A stretch of DNA of 64,000 nt. It comes from Nocardioides dokdonensis FR1436 (GTDB lineage Bacteria > Actinomycetota > Actinomycetes > Propionibacteriales > Nocardioidaceae). The position numbers and the translations under genes are program-made. Shown here piece after piece: positions 42,638 through 50,562 of this stretch. Under the pieces are notes generated by a model that saw nothing but the letters and a program-made list of their open reading frames with translations, did not search any database and was not told the DNA's origin. The stretch's first letter is position 1. Every line of letters begins with the position of its first letter. The DNA lies in the NCBI RefSeq assembly GCF_001653335.1, contig NZ_CP015079.1:1860001-1924000 (forward strand), in the 5' to 3' direction.

Positions 42638-43237
42638 ATGGCCCGCCCGAGCGTAGAGGCAGAGCGACGTGAGCAGATCCTCGCAGCGACGCGCGAGGTG
42701 GTCGCCGAGATGGGTTTCCGGGCGATGCGGGTGGCCGACGTCGCCAAGCGCTCCGGAGCCAGCACCGGCACCGTGCACTACTACTTCGAGACCAAGCGCG
42801 AGCTGATGCAGGCGGCGTTCGAGTGGAACTTCCACGCCTCCCAGGCACGCCGCACCCCCGTCGTCGAGGCCCACGAGGACCCGCGCGACCGGTTGCGCGC
42901 CTTCCTGGACTCCTACCTGCCGGTCGACGAGGTGGTGGTGCAGTCCTGGCACATGTGGATCGAGCTCTGGACGGCCGCGCTGCACGACACCGACCTGCGC
43001 GAGCTCAACGAGAACGTGTACGGCGAGTGGCGGCGCACGGTGGCCGGCATCATCCGCGACGGCCAGGACCGTGGGTACTTCGTCACCGGCGACCCGGTGC
43101 TGCTCGCCAACGGGCTGGTCAGCATGGTCGACGGACTCGCGCTGCAGGTGCTGCTGGGCTCGCGCAGCATGACGCTGGAGCAGATGCGCCGCGTGTGCGA
43201 GCAGTCGGTCGAGCTGATCCTCACCGAGGGCAGCTAG
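42638..43237 (+). CDS. TetR-family regulator 2, paralogue of the one at 28514
   Basis: A 199-residue regulator from ATG 42638 (GGAGG 5 nt upstream). The helix-turn-helix is RREQILAATREVVAEMGFRA then VAKRSGASTGTVHYYFETKR, and the ligand domain contains VYGEWRRTVAGIIRD and LQVLLGSRSMTLEQMRRVC. Length and order of motifs are the same as in regulator 1, so the two arose by duplication and may bind the same operator. It lies between the catabolic operon and the amino-acid importer operon and is followed by a strong hairpin. Confidence 0.92.
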   Translation: MARPSVEAERREQILAATREVVAEMGFRAMRVADVAKRSGASTGTVHYYFETKRELMQAAFEWNFHASQARRTPVVEAHEDPRDRLRAFLDSYLPVDEVVVQSWHMWIELWTAALHDTDLRELNENVYGEWRRTVAGIIRDGQDRGYFVTGDPVLLANGLVSMVDGLALQVLLGSRSMTLEQMRRVCEQSVELILTEGS

Positions 43238-43255
43238 CCGCCGCACCCCCTCCCG

Positions 43256-43287
43256 GGCCCGCCGCCCCCTTTCGGGGGCGGCGGGCC
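43256..43287 (+). terminator. hairpin terminator after tetR2
   Basis: A perfect 14-bp stem (GGCCCGCCGCCCCC and its complement) with a TTTC loop. It isolates tetR2 from the transporter operon that follows. Confidence 0.75.
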
Positions 43288-43351
43288 TCGTGCTGCCCGG
43301 ACGCAGGTCGGCCGAGGACAGGCTCGCGGCGATCCCGGTCGCTGGAAGTGC

Positions 43352-43380
43352 TTGACATCACACTCGGGGTTCCTCACACT
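43352..43380 (+). promoter_or_regulatory. promoter candidate of the amino-acid importer operon
   Basis: TTGACA (43352-43357), 17 nt, then CACACT (43375-43380) as a weak -10. Confidence 0.4.
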
Positions 43381-43396
43381 CGTCTCAGTTGTTAAC

Positions 43397-43410
43397 TGAC
43401 GCGCCGATCA
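43397..43410. promoter_or_regulatory. TetR operator candidate 5, TGACGCGCCGATCA
   Basis: Same pattern as the sites at 29128 and 29268 (TGACGCnCC...TCA, one changed base in the right half), just downstream of the predicted transcription start. Confidence 0.55.
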
Positions 43411-43425
43411 ACTATGGAGGACCAC

Positions 43426-44301
43426 GTGCCCCAGCCCCCGCTCCACCTGATGGCAGGCCTCGCGGCAGCCGGTCTCATCGCCCTGACCGCCTGCTCGTCG
43501 GGCACCTCCTCCGACGCCGGATCACCCGCCAGCTTCGGTGACTGCGAGGTGTACGGCGACGCCGGCACCGTGGAGATGAGCCCGGTCGCCGACGGCGTCC
43601 TCACCGTCCAGACGACCCTGCCCTCGCCGGGCTGGTGGAAGGGCATCTCGCCGGACTCCATCGAGGGCGGCTACGAGTACTGCCTGGCCGCCAACATCGC
43701 GCACCGCGCCGGCCTCGACGGCGTCAAGGTCGCCAACGTCTCCTTCGACGCGCTCGTCGCCGGGCAGACCAAGGACTTCGACATCGCCATGGCCCAGGTC
43801 TCGGTGACCCCCGAGCGCGAGGAGGTGGTCTCCTTCTCGGAGCCCTACTTCGACTCCAACCTCGGCGTCCTGGCCCCGACCGACTCCGGCATCACCGAGG
43901 ACAACATCGGCGAGCAGACCATCGGGGTCCAGGTCGGCACCACGTCGGTGAACTGGGTCGAGGACACCCTGCAGCCGGGCTCGGACGCCAAGAACTTCCA
44001 GGACACCACCGCCATGGTCACCGCGATCACCAGCGGTCTGACCGACATGGCGATCCAGGACACCGCGATCATGCTGGGCTTCGCCAAGAACTCCGGAGGC
44101 GCCCTCGAGGTGATCGGCCAGTACGAGTCCGGTGAGCAGTACGCCGCGATCTACCCGCAGGACTCCACCGACCAGGACGCCATGGACGCCGCCATCGAGG
44201 CGATGCGCGAGGACGGCACCCTGGACAAGCTCTCGGCGACCTGGCTCGGGCCCGAGCTCGGTGGCGACCCCGCCGCGGTGCCGGTGTGGACGGTGCGCTG
44301 A
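43426..44301 (+). CDS. polar amino-acid ABC transporter substrate-binding lipoprotein
   Basis: A 291-residue lipoprotein of the SBP_bac_3 family. GTG 43426 has GGAGGA at a good distance; ATG 43414 is an in-frame alternative. The lipobox is LTACSS. The binding domain contains NVSFDALVAGQTKDFDIAMA, VTPEREEVVSFSEPYFDSN and TIGVQVGTTSVNW, typical of receptors for His, Arg, Gln or similar amino acids. Its operon carries a dimethylargininase gene, which makes a basic amino acid or methylated arginine the best guess. Confidence 0.88.
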   Translation: MPQPPLHLMAGLAAAGLIALTACSSGTSSDAGSPASFGDCEVYGDAGTVEMSPVADGVLTVQTTLPSPGWWKGISPDSIEGGYEYCLAANIAHRAGLDGVKVANVSFDALVAGQTKDFDIAMAQVSVTPEREEVVSFSEPYFDSNLGVLAPTDSGITEDNIGEQTIGVQVGTTSVNWVEDTLQPGSDAKNFQDTTAMVTAITSGLTDMAIQDTAIMLGFAKNSGGALEVIGQYESGEQYAAIYPQDSTDQDAMDAAIEAMREDGTLDKLSATWLGPELGGDPAAVPVWTVR

Positions 44302-45413
44302 TGGTGATGCCCACCCTCACTCCTGCGCCGCTCGACGCCCGGCCGAGCCCTCCTCCCACGCCCCCGGCGCGCGTGCTCCCGATGGGGGTCGTCGCTGCGG
44401 CGTGCGCCCTGGTGGCCCTGACCTGCACCCTGCTGGCGCTGCGCTCGGTGCACCGGCTCGTCGAGGCGCCCACGGCCCTGCTGACCGTGGTGCTCCTGCT
44501 GGTCGCGGTGGCCGCCGCGGTCCCCGTGGTCCCTGCGGTCCGGGCCCTGCTCACGGTGCCCCGGCGCACCGCCCTCGTCTCGGCCGGCGACCTCTCCGGC
44601 GCGCGGCAGGTGGCGGCCCGCGGCCGTGAGCTCGCCGCCACCGCCATGGGCTACGCCCTCGCGGTGCTGCTGGTGGCCGGCGTCCTCGGCTTCACCACCG
44701 CCAACAACGGCGCGATCGCCACCACGTTCCTGCGCTGGGAGTTCATCGCCGACTCGTGGGAGGGCATCGCCAAGGCGTTCGCCGTCAACATCCAGGTCGC
44801 CGTCGGCGCCCAGGTGCTGGTGCTCGTGGTGGGCCTGGCCCTCGCGGTGATGCGGCTGCTGCCGGGCCGCGCCGGCCGGCCGCTGCGCTGGATCGCGACC
44901 CTGTACGTCGACGTGTTCCGCGCGATCCCCAGCATCATCGTGCTCTACCTGGTCGGCTTCGGGCTGTCCCTGGCCCAGGTGCCGATCGTGCGCGACTTCT
45001 CCCCGCTGTGGCTGGCGATCCTCGCGCTGACGCTGACCTACTCGGCGTACGTCGCCGAGGTCTACCGCGCCGGCATCGACTCGATCCACCCCAGCCAGTG
45101 GTCGGCCTCGCGGTCCCTGGGGCTGTCGTACTCGATGACCCTGCGCACCGTGATCGTGCCCCAGGCGGTGCGGCGCATCGTGCCGCCGCTGCTCAACGAC
45201 TTCATCGGGCTGCAGAAGGACACCGCGCTGATCGGTGTCATGGGCGTGACCGACGCCTTCATGCAGGCGCGGCTGGTGTCGTCCAACGTGTTCAACCTGA
45301 CCCCGGTCATCGTCGTCGCCGTGCTCTTCGTGATCATCACGATCCCGCAGGCCCGCTTCGTCGACCGGCTGATCGCGGGCGAGCAGGCTCGCCGCGCGGG
45401 GAGGACGTCATGA
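44301..45413 (+). CDS. polar amino-acid ABC transporter permease
   Basis: A 370-residue membrane protein. The ATG overlaps the previous stop (TGATG). Two extra hydrophobic segments precede the HisM/GlnP-type domain, which shows DVFRAIPSIIVLYLVGFG and the EAA loop WSASRSLGLSYSMTLRTVIVPQAVRRIVPP in pieces. It is about 100 residues longer than simple HisM proteins because of the N-terminal extension. A single permease gene suggests a homodimer. Confidence 0.9.
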   Translation: MVMPTLTPAPLDARPSPPPTPPARVLPMGVVAAACALVALTCTLLALRSVHRLVEAPTALLTVVLLLVAVAAAVPVVPAVRALLTVPRRTALVSAGDLSGARQVAARGRELAATAMGYALAVLLVAGVLGFTTANNGAIATTFLRWEFIADSWEGIAKAFAVNIQVAVGAQVLVLVVGLALAVMRLLPGRAGRPLRWIATLYVDVFRAIPSIIVLYLVGFGLSLAQVPIVRDFSPLWLAILALTLTYSAYVAEVYRAGIDSIHPSQWSASRSLGLSYSMTLRTVIVPQAVRRIVPPLLNDFIGLQKDTALIGVMGVTDAFMQARLVSSNVFNLTPVIVVAVLFVIITIPQARFVDRLIAGEQARRAGRTS

Positions 45414-46153
45414 CGTTCCTGCAGATCCGTGAGGTCCACCAGTCCTACGGCCAGACCGAGGTGCTCAAGGGCGTCAGCCTCGACGTCGCCCGGCACGAGG
45501 TGGTCTGCCTGATCGGCGCCTCGGGCTCGGGCAAGTCGACGCTGCTGCGCTGCATCAACGGCCTCGAGACGATCGACTCCGGGGAGATCCTCGTCGACGG
45601 TGACGTCGTCAGCGGCGCCGGCGTCGACGTGAACCGGCTGCGCCGCAACGTCGGCATGGTCTTCCAGTCCTACAACCTCTTCCCGCACATGACGGTGCTG
45701 GCCAACATCGTGCTGGCCCCGACCCGGGTCGGCGGCGTGGCCAAGGCACAGGCCGAGGAGCAGGCGCTCGCGCTGCTCGAGCGGGTCGGGATGCGCGACA
45801 AGGCCGGCGCCTACCCCGACTCCCTCTCCGGGGGCCAGCAGCAGCGCGTCGCCATCGTGCGCGCCCTGGCCTGCCACCCCCAGGTGCTGCTCCTCGACGA
45901 GATCACCGCCGCGCTCGACCCCGAGCTCGTCGGCGACGTGCTCGCCATCGTCCGCGAGCTCGCTGCGGACGGGCTGACGATGCTGCTGGCCACCCACGAG
46001 ATGGGCTTCGCCCGCGAGGTCGCCTCGCAGGTCTGCTTCCTGCACCAGGGCCGCATCCTCGAGCGCGGCTCCGCCGAGCAGGTCTTCGGCGACCCGCAGG
46101 AGGAGCGCACCCAGCAGTTCCTGTCCCGCGTCCTGACGGCGGGCCGGCTGTGA
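45410..46153 (+). CDS. polar amino-acid ABC transporter ATP-binding protein
   Basis: A 247-residue ATPase with Walker A GASGSGKST, signature LSGGQQQR, Walker B VLLLDEITAALD and the switch histidine in LATHEMGF. The Q-loop region MVFQSYNLFPHMTVL is characteristic of GlnQ/HisP proteins. It overlaps both neighbours by 4 nt. The reading frame upstream of 45410 is a shadow of the permease gene. Confidence 0.93.
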   Translation: MTFLQIREVHQSYGQTEVLKGVSLDVARHEVVCLIGASGSGKSTLLRCINGLETIDSGEILVDGDVVSGAGVDVNRLRRNVGMVFQSYNLFPHMTVLANIVLAPTRVGGVAKAQAEEQALALLERVGMRDKAGAYPDSLSGGQQQRVAIVRALACHPQVLLLDEITAALDPELVGDVLAIVRELAADGLTMLLATHEMGFAREVASQVCFLHQGRILERGSAEQVFGDPQEERTQQFLSRVLTAGRL

Positions 46154-46947
46154 ACGCGGCGGCGGTGCACCCGGGTGAGCGCGGCACCGCGCTGGTCCGG
46201 CGGCCCACGGCCGACCTGGTCGAGGGCATCGTGACCCACGTCGCCCGCGTCCCCGTCGACGTCGAGCGGGCCCTGGAGCAGCACGCGGGCTACCGCGCCG
46301 CGCTGGCCGACGCCGGCTGGACGGTCCACGAGGTCGACCCCGCACCCGGCTGCCCGGACGCCGTCTTCGTCGAGGACACCGTGGTGGTCGTCGACCGCAC
46401 CGCGGTCCTGACCCGGCCCGGTGCGCCGGCCCGGCGCGACGAGGTCGCCGGCGTCGAGAAGGCCGTGCGCGAGCTCGGCCTCGACGTACGACGCCTCGAG
46501 GCGCCCGGGACGCTCGACGGCGGCGACGTCCTCCAGGTCGGCGACCGCGTGTACGTCGGCCGCGGCGGCCGCACCGACGCCGAGGGCGTCCGCCAGCTGC
46601 GGGCGATCGTGGCCCCGATGGGCCGCACGGTCGTGCCGGTGCGCCTCGAGGCGGTGCTGCACCTGAAGTCGGCGGTCACCGCGCTGCCCGACGGCACCAT
46701 CCTGGCCCTGCCCGAGCTGCTCGAGGCCGGGGTCTTCCCGACCACCCGACCGGTGCTCGAGGAGGCCGGCTGCCACGTCGTCCCTCTCGACGACCAGCAG
46801 CTGCTGATCAGCGCCTCCGCACCGCGCACCGCCGACCGGCTCGCCGACCTCGGCTTCACACCCGTGGTCGTCGACATCGGGGAGCTCGAGAAGCTCGAGG
46901 GCTGCGTGACTTGCCTCAGCGTCCTGGTCCGACCCCGAGCCGCCTGA
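46150..46947 (+). CDS. ddaH: dimethylarginine dimethylaminohydrolase (DDAH)
   Basis: A 265-residue amidino hydrolase. All DDAH landmarks are visible: FVED at residues 73-76, the TLDGGDVLQVGDRVYVG segment, catalytic His171 in VLHLKSAVT and the nucleophile Cys255 in GCVTCLSVLV. The enzyme hydrolyses N-omega-methylated arginines to citrulline and methylamines; some bacterial members act on other guanidino substrates. GTG 46150 overlaps the stop of the ATPase gene, so hydrolysis follows import directly. This is the main clue to the substrate class of the regulon. Confidence 0.9.
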   Translation: MNAAAVHPGERGTALVRRPTADLVEGIVTHVARVPVDVERALEQHAGYRAALADAGWTVHEVDPAPGCPDAVFVEDTVVVVDRTAVLTRPGAPARRDEVAGVEKAVRELGLDVRRLEAPGTLDGGDVLQVGDRVYVGRGGRTDAEGVRQLRAIVAPMGRTVVPVRLEAVLHLKSAVTALPDGTILALPELLEAGVFPTTRPVLEEAGCHVVPLDDQQLLISASAPRTADRLADLGFTPVVVDIGELEKLEGCVTCLSVLVRPRAA

Positions 46948-47014
46948 ACCACCTCCCCGTGCCTGCCACCCCGCAGGCCGTCCTGCACGATCTGACCGCC
47001 GAAGGAGGCGCAGC

Positions 47015-48199
47015 ATGAAGGACTCCAGCTCGCTGCTCGAGATCACCTGGACCGACCCGGTCACCGGCACGAAGGGGTTCGTCGTCATCGACACCCTGGT
47101 GCGCGGCCTGGCCAGCGGTGGCCTGCGGCTGCGCAAGGGCTGCACCCTCGAGGAGGTCCGCGGCCTCGCCCAGGGCATGACCCGCAAGGAGGCGGTGGTC
47201 TACGACCCGCAGGACCGCTACGTCCCCCTGGGTGGCGGCAAGGGCGGCATCGACGTCGACCCCGCCGACCCCGAGGCCGTGGCCGTGCTGACCCGGTTCC
47301 TGGCCGCGGTCCGCCCGGTGGTGCGCGAGCAGTGGACCACCGGCGAGGACTTCGGCCTGCGTCAGGAGACGATCGACAAGGTCGCCGCCGACCTGGGCAT
47401 GGCCTCCACCGTCGAGGCGGTCTTCGCCACCATCGACGACGTCCCGGCGGCGCGGCAGCGCCTCGCCGAGGCCTTCGCGGTGCACGTCGGCGGCATCTCG
47501 CTCGGCGACCTCGTCGGCGGGTACGGCGTCGCTCGGGCCGCCACCGGGGCCGCCCGGCACCTCGGGCTGGAGCCGGGGGAGTCGACCGCGGTCGTCCAGG
47601 GCTTCGGCTCGATCGGCGGCGCCGCCGCGCGCTACCTGGTCGAGCAGGGGGTGCGCGTGGTCGCCGTCGCCGACCGCGAGGGCCTCATCCGCGACGACGC
47701 CGGGCTCGACGTGGAGGCGCTGCTCGCCGCCCGCGACGGCGCCGGTGTCATCGACCGCTCGCGACTCGGCGCAGGCGTGCGGCTCGGCGACCGGGACGCC
47801 TGGCTGGACGTGCCCTGCGACCTGCTGGTCCCGGCCGCGATGTCCTACGTGATCGGGCCCGACGACGTGGACCGCATCACGGCCCGCGTGGTCGTCGAGG
47901 GCGCGAACATGCCGACGCTGCCCGAGGCCGAGCGGCTGCTGGGGGAGCGGGGCGTCCCCGTGGTGCCCGACTTCCTGGCCAACGTGATGACCAACGCGTG
48001 GTGGTGGTGGGTCGTCTTCGGCGACGTGGCCCCGACCGAGGAGTCGTCGTACGCCAAGATCGACGCCGTGATGGCGCGCCTGGTCGCGACCGTCTTCGCC
48101 GACAGCACCGCCACCGGGACCTCCCTGCGCTCCTGCGCGCTCGAGCTGGCCGCCCGGCACACCGCCGCGGTGACCGAGCGGGTCGGGATCACCGGCTGA
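47015..48199 (+). CDS. Glu/Leu/Phe/Val-type amino-acid dehydrogenase
   Basis: A 394-residue NAD(P)-dependent dehydrogenase that oxidatively deaminates an amino acid to its 2-oxoacid. The N-terminal domain has RLRKGCTLEEVRGLAQGMTRK in pieces and the lysine-rich GGGKGGID; the nucleotide domain has VQGFGSIGGAAARYL and VVEGANMPTLPEAE. It is not an exact match to glutamate dehydrogenase in the residues I can compare, so its amino acid is unknown. It would supply a 2-oxoacid to the AruI-like decarboxylase of the neighbouring operon. A GAAGGAGG ribosome site precedes the ATG. Confidence 0.88.
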   Translation: MKDSSSLLEITWTDPVTGTKGFVVIDTLVRGLASGGLRLRKGCTLEEVRGLAQGMTRKEAVVYDPQDRYVPLGGGKGGIDVDPADPEAVAVLTRFLAAVRPVVREQWTTGEDFGLRQETIDKVAADLGMASTVEAVFATIDDVPAARQRLAEAFAVHVGGISLGDLVGGYGVARAATGAARHLGLEPGESTAVVQGFGSIGGAAARYLVEQGVRVVAVADREGLIRDDAGLDVEALLAARDGAGVIDRSRLGAGVRLGDRDAWLDVPCDLLVPAAMSYVIGPDDVDRITARVVVEGANMPTLPEAERLLGERGVPVVPDFLANVMTNAWWWWVVFGDVAPTEESSYAKIDAVMARLVATVFADSTATGTSLRSCALELAARHTAAVTERVGITG

Positions 48200-48233
48200 G
48201 CAGCCGGGCGGAGGGGCAGCGCCCGCCGGGCCC

Positions 48234-48271
48234 GGGTGGACAGCGCCGACGGCGCCGACCGGGTCTCCTAG
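48234..48271 (+). repeat. 38-bp direct repeat, copy 2
   Basis: Second copy of the sequence at 42480-42517. Read in the same frame it would still give RVDSADGADRVS and a stop, although no gene uses it here. Its last TAG begins the -10 box of the next gene. Confidence 0.85.
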
Positions 48272-48274
48272 GGT
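48269..48274 (+). promoter_or_regulatory. -10 box of a leaderless promoter (coiled-coil gene)
   Basis: TAGGGT lies 6 nt before GTG 48281 and overlaps the end of the 38-bp repeat. Confidence 0.5.
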
Positions 48275-48280
48275 GGGCGG

Positions 48281-49264
48281 GTGAGCCAGCCCGACTCCGC
48301 CCCTCCGTCCGCACCCGCTGAGCCGACCGGCGCACGCGTCCAGGCCGAGCTCGAGGCGGCTGCCCAGGCCGCGGCCGAGCACGCCCGGCTGGGCACCCGG
48401 CTGGCCGCCGCCGACGCCGAGCTCGCCGACGCCGAGGCCCAGGTCGCCGCGGCCCGGGCCCGGCTCGCCGACGAGGCCGCCGACGTCGCGCGCCTGGAGT
48501 CCTTCAGCCCCACCCGCATCTGGGCCGGGCTGCGCGGCAGCCGCGAGTCCGACCTCGACCGCGAGCGCGCCGAGCAGCAGCAGGCCGAGTACGCCGTCGC
48601 CGTGGCCCAGCTGCGCCGCGACCGGGCCCGGGACGCCTGCACCTCGCTGCGGTCGGCGTACGACGGGCTGGGGGACGTGGCGGGCCGGCGCCGGGCCGCG
48701 CTCGACGCGAAGGAGGCGTGGCTGGCCCGCACCGGGGCGCCCGAGGCCGCGGAGCTGGAGCAGGTGGCCGCCGACCTGGGCGTCCTGCGCTCCGGGACGA
48801 CCGAGCTGCGCGGGGCCTTGGTCGCGACCGACACCGCCCTCGACGCGCTGGGCCAGGCCGACCGGCTGCTGAGCTCGGCGCGGGGCTGGTCGACCGCCGA
48901 CACGTTCTTCGACGGCGGCCTGCTCACCGACATGGTCAAGTACGACCGGATGGACCAGGCGCAGGGCCTGATGCGTGCCGCCGACGACGCGCTCTCCGAC
49001 CTCGGGGTCGAGCTCGCCGACGTCGGGATGGAGCCGGTCGGCGGCGTCGAGATCACCGACCTGGTGCGCGCCTTCGACGTCTGGTTCGACAACATCTTCA
49101 GCGACTGGGCGGTGCGCGAGCGGATCAGCGAGGCGGCCGGGCGGGTCGCCGAGGCGCGCGGGGCCGTGGGCGAGGTGCGGCGCCGGCTCGTGGACCGGCT
49201 GCTGCAGGCCGAGTCGCGCGAGGCGGTGCTGGTGGCGCGGCGCGAGGACCTGCTGGGGGGCTAG
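48281..49264 (+). CDS. hypothetical coiled-coil protein
   Basis: A 327-residue soluble protein. Residues about 18-75 and 85-160 are strongly heptad-like and rich in Ala, Glu and Arg (LADAEAQVAAARARLADEAA, ERAEQQQAEYAVAVAQLRRD). A short FSPTRIWAGLRGSRESDLDR segment between them resembles a turn. The C-terminal part contains TDMVKYDRMDQAQGLMRAAD and VWFDNIFSDWAVRERI. I do not recognise a named family. It shares the CTAG at its end with the stop of the convergent phosphatase gene. Confidence 0.75.
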   Translation: MSQPDSAPPSAPAEPTGARVQAELEAAAQAAAEHARLGTRLAAADAELADAEAQVAAARARLADEAADVARLESFSPTRIWAGLRGSRESDLDRERAEQQQAEYAVAVAQLRRDRARDACTSLRSAYDGLGDVAGRRRAALDAKEAWLARTGAPEAAELEQVAADLGVLRSGTTELRGALVATDTALDALGQADRLLSSARGWSTADTFFDGGLLTDMVKYDRMDQAQGLMRAADDALSDLGVELADVGMEPVGGVEITDLVRAFDVWFDNIFSDWAVRERISEAAGRVAEARGAVGEVRRRLVDRLLQAESREAVLVARREDLLGG

Positions 49265-50001
49265 TCCGGGGTCGGGCCCAGCAGCTGTGCCTCGAGGGTC
49301 ACCAGCTCGTCGTCGCTGAGCCCGTGCGCGCGCAGGTAGGCTCGCGCGCCGCCGTACGTCTGCTCGACCAGGCGCAGGAAGCGCCGCATCACCTCGGGCG
49401 GGGAGCCGAACGCCTCGGCGGGCAGCTCCTCGAGCCGCGCCTGGTACGACGGCAGCCGCCGGAACTGCTCGCGCAGGAGCGGCATCGCCTGCTCGGTGCG
49501 GGCGTAGTCGGCGCTCAGGTCGTCCTCGCGCACGCCCACGGCGGCCAGCGTCAGCGCGACCGCGGTGCCGGTGCGGTCCTTGCCGGCGGTGCAGTGCGCG
49601 AGCACCGCGGTGCGCGCGGGGTCGCCCACGAGGCGGGCGAACGCGACCAGCGCGTCGGGGGAGTGCTCGGTGAAGCGCAGGTAGTGCCCGGCCACCCAGT
49701 CGGCCTGGTGCGCCGACTGGAAGTCCCACGACCGGCCGCCGGCGTGCACCTCCAGGTGCTCCACGGCCACCGCGTCGAAGGCGCTGCTGGTGGCCTCGTC
49801 GGCCTCCTGCTGGGTGCGCAGGTCGACCCGGGTCTGCACGCCCAGGTCCTGGACCAGCCGCTCGACCTGCGCGTCGTCGACGAAGGCCGGCGTCGCGCAG
49901 CGCAGCAGCACCCCGGGGCGCACCGTGCGGCCGTCGGTCGTGCGCAGGCCCGCGACGTCGCGCAGGTTCAGCAGGTCGGGCGCAACAGGCGGGGTGCTCA
50001 C
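49261..50001 (-). CDS. tyrosine-protein phosphatase (Y_phosphatase3-type)
   Basis: A 246-residue phosphatase with the active-site loop HCTAGKDRTG at residues 136-145 (Cys137, Arg143). NLRDVAGLRTTDGRTVRPGVLLRC at the N-terminus is the usual beginning of this actinobacterial and fungal family, related to Mycobacterium PtpB. It acts on phosphotyrosine or phosphoinositide substrates. GTG 50001 overlaps the stop of the upstream membrane-protein gene (GTGTGA), so the two are coupled. No signal peptide is visible. Confidence 0.88.
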   Translation of the reverse strand: MSTPPVAPDLLNLRDVAGLRTTDGRTVRPGVLLRCATPAFVDDAQVERLVQDLGVQTRVDLRTQQEADEATSSAFDAVAVEHLEVHAGGRSWDFQSAHQADWVAGHYLRFTEHSPDALVAFARLVGDPARTAVLAHCTAGKDRTGTAVALTLAAVGVREDDLSADYARTEQAMPLLREQFRRLPSYQARLEELPAEAFGSPPEVMRRFLRLVEQTYGGARAYLRAHGLSDDELVTLEAQLLGPTPD

Positions 50002-50357
50002 ACCTCCGATGGTGCCCGGTCGCCCCAGCCCGCGGCGCGCCGGGTGTGGGCCGCGGTGGCGCCGGCCACAGCCGGCACCAGGAGCGCGAGCCCGACCAGG
50101 CGCAGGTAGCGCAGCGGGGTGAGCAGGTGGTGCTCGTAGAGGACGTAGGCGAAGCTCGTGCTCGACGTCTCCATCAGCACGTACTCGGCCAGGTACACCA
50201 GCTGCACCAACCCCCACAGGGCGCCGGCGGCGACGACGAACCACGCCCAGCGCTCACCGGTGCGCAGGGCGATCAGGCCGACCACGAGCACACCGACCGC
50301 GACCACGGTCTCGATGATGAGCGGCAGGACGGCTTCGAGGAAGAAGGACTGTTCCAT
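49998..50357 (-). CDS. hypothetical four-helix membrane protein
   Basis: A 119-residue protein from ATG 50357 with four predicted membrane helices (LPLIIETVVAVGVLVVGLIA, WAWFVVAAGALWGLVQLVYLAE, and a C-terminal LRLVGLALLVPAVAG). It is translationally coupled to the tyrosine phosphatase. No family recognised. A longer reading to 50843 lies antisense to the next gene and is not accepted. Confidence 0.65.
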   Translation of the reverse strand: MEQSFFLEAVLPLIIETVVAVGVLVVGLIALRTGERWAWFVVAAGALWGLVQLVYLAEYVLMETSSTSFAYVLYEHHLLTPLRYLRLVGLALLVPAVAGATAAHTRRAAGWGDRAPSEV

Positions 50358-50416
50358 GGACCCATCGTGCCCGAGGCGGGCCGGGTCTTTACCCACGCGT
50401 TCGTGCTCCGAGGCGT

Positions 50417-50441
50417 CGTAGCCGGAAGGACCGAACGCGCC
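50417..50441 (+). repeat. 25-bp repeat, left copy
   Basis: Contains GTAGCCGGAAGGACCGAACG and is identical over 25 nt to the left arm of the inverted repeat at 52649. A short stem CGCGTTCG/CGAACGCG brackets it (50397-50439). Confidence 0.75.
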
Positions 50442-50562
50442 GGGTGCCGGGGAACCCAGGGGGCCGGTGTTTCTGAGTCCTCCGGACGGCGAGCTCTCGC
50501 GTCTGAGACAGTTCGCCAGCCCCAGGACGCTCCTGAGCGTCGGGCCGAGAGAGGGAGACATC

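Noticed and set aside
46916-49729. 937-codon open frame on the reverse strand
   Set aside because: Covers the dehydrogenase, coiled-coil and phosphatase genes in the wrong frame; low-complexity translation with no domain, apart from the overlap with the real phosphatase strand.
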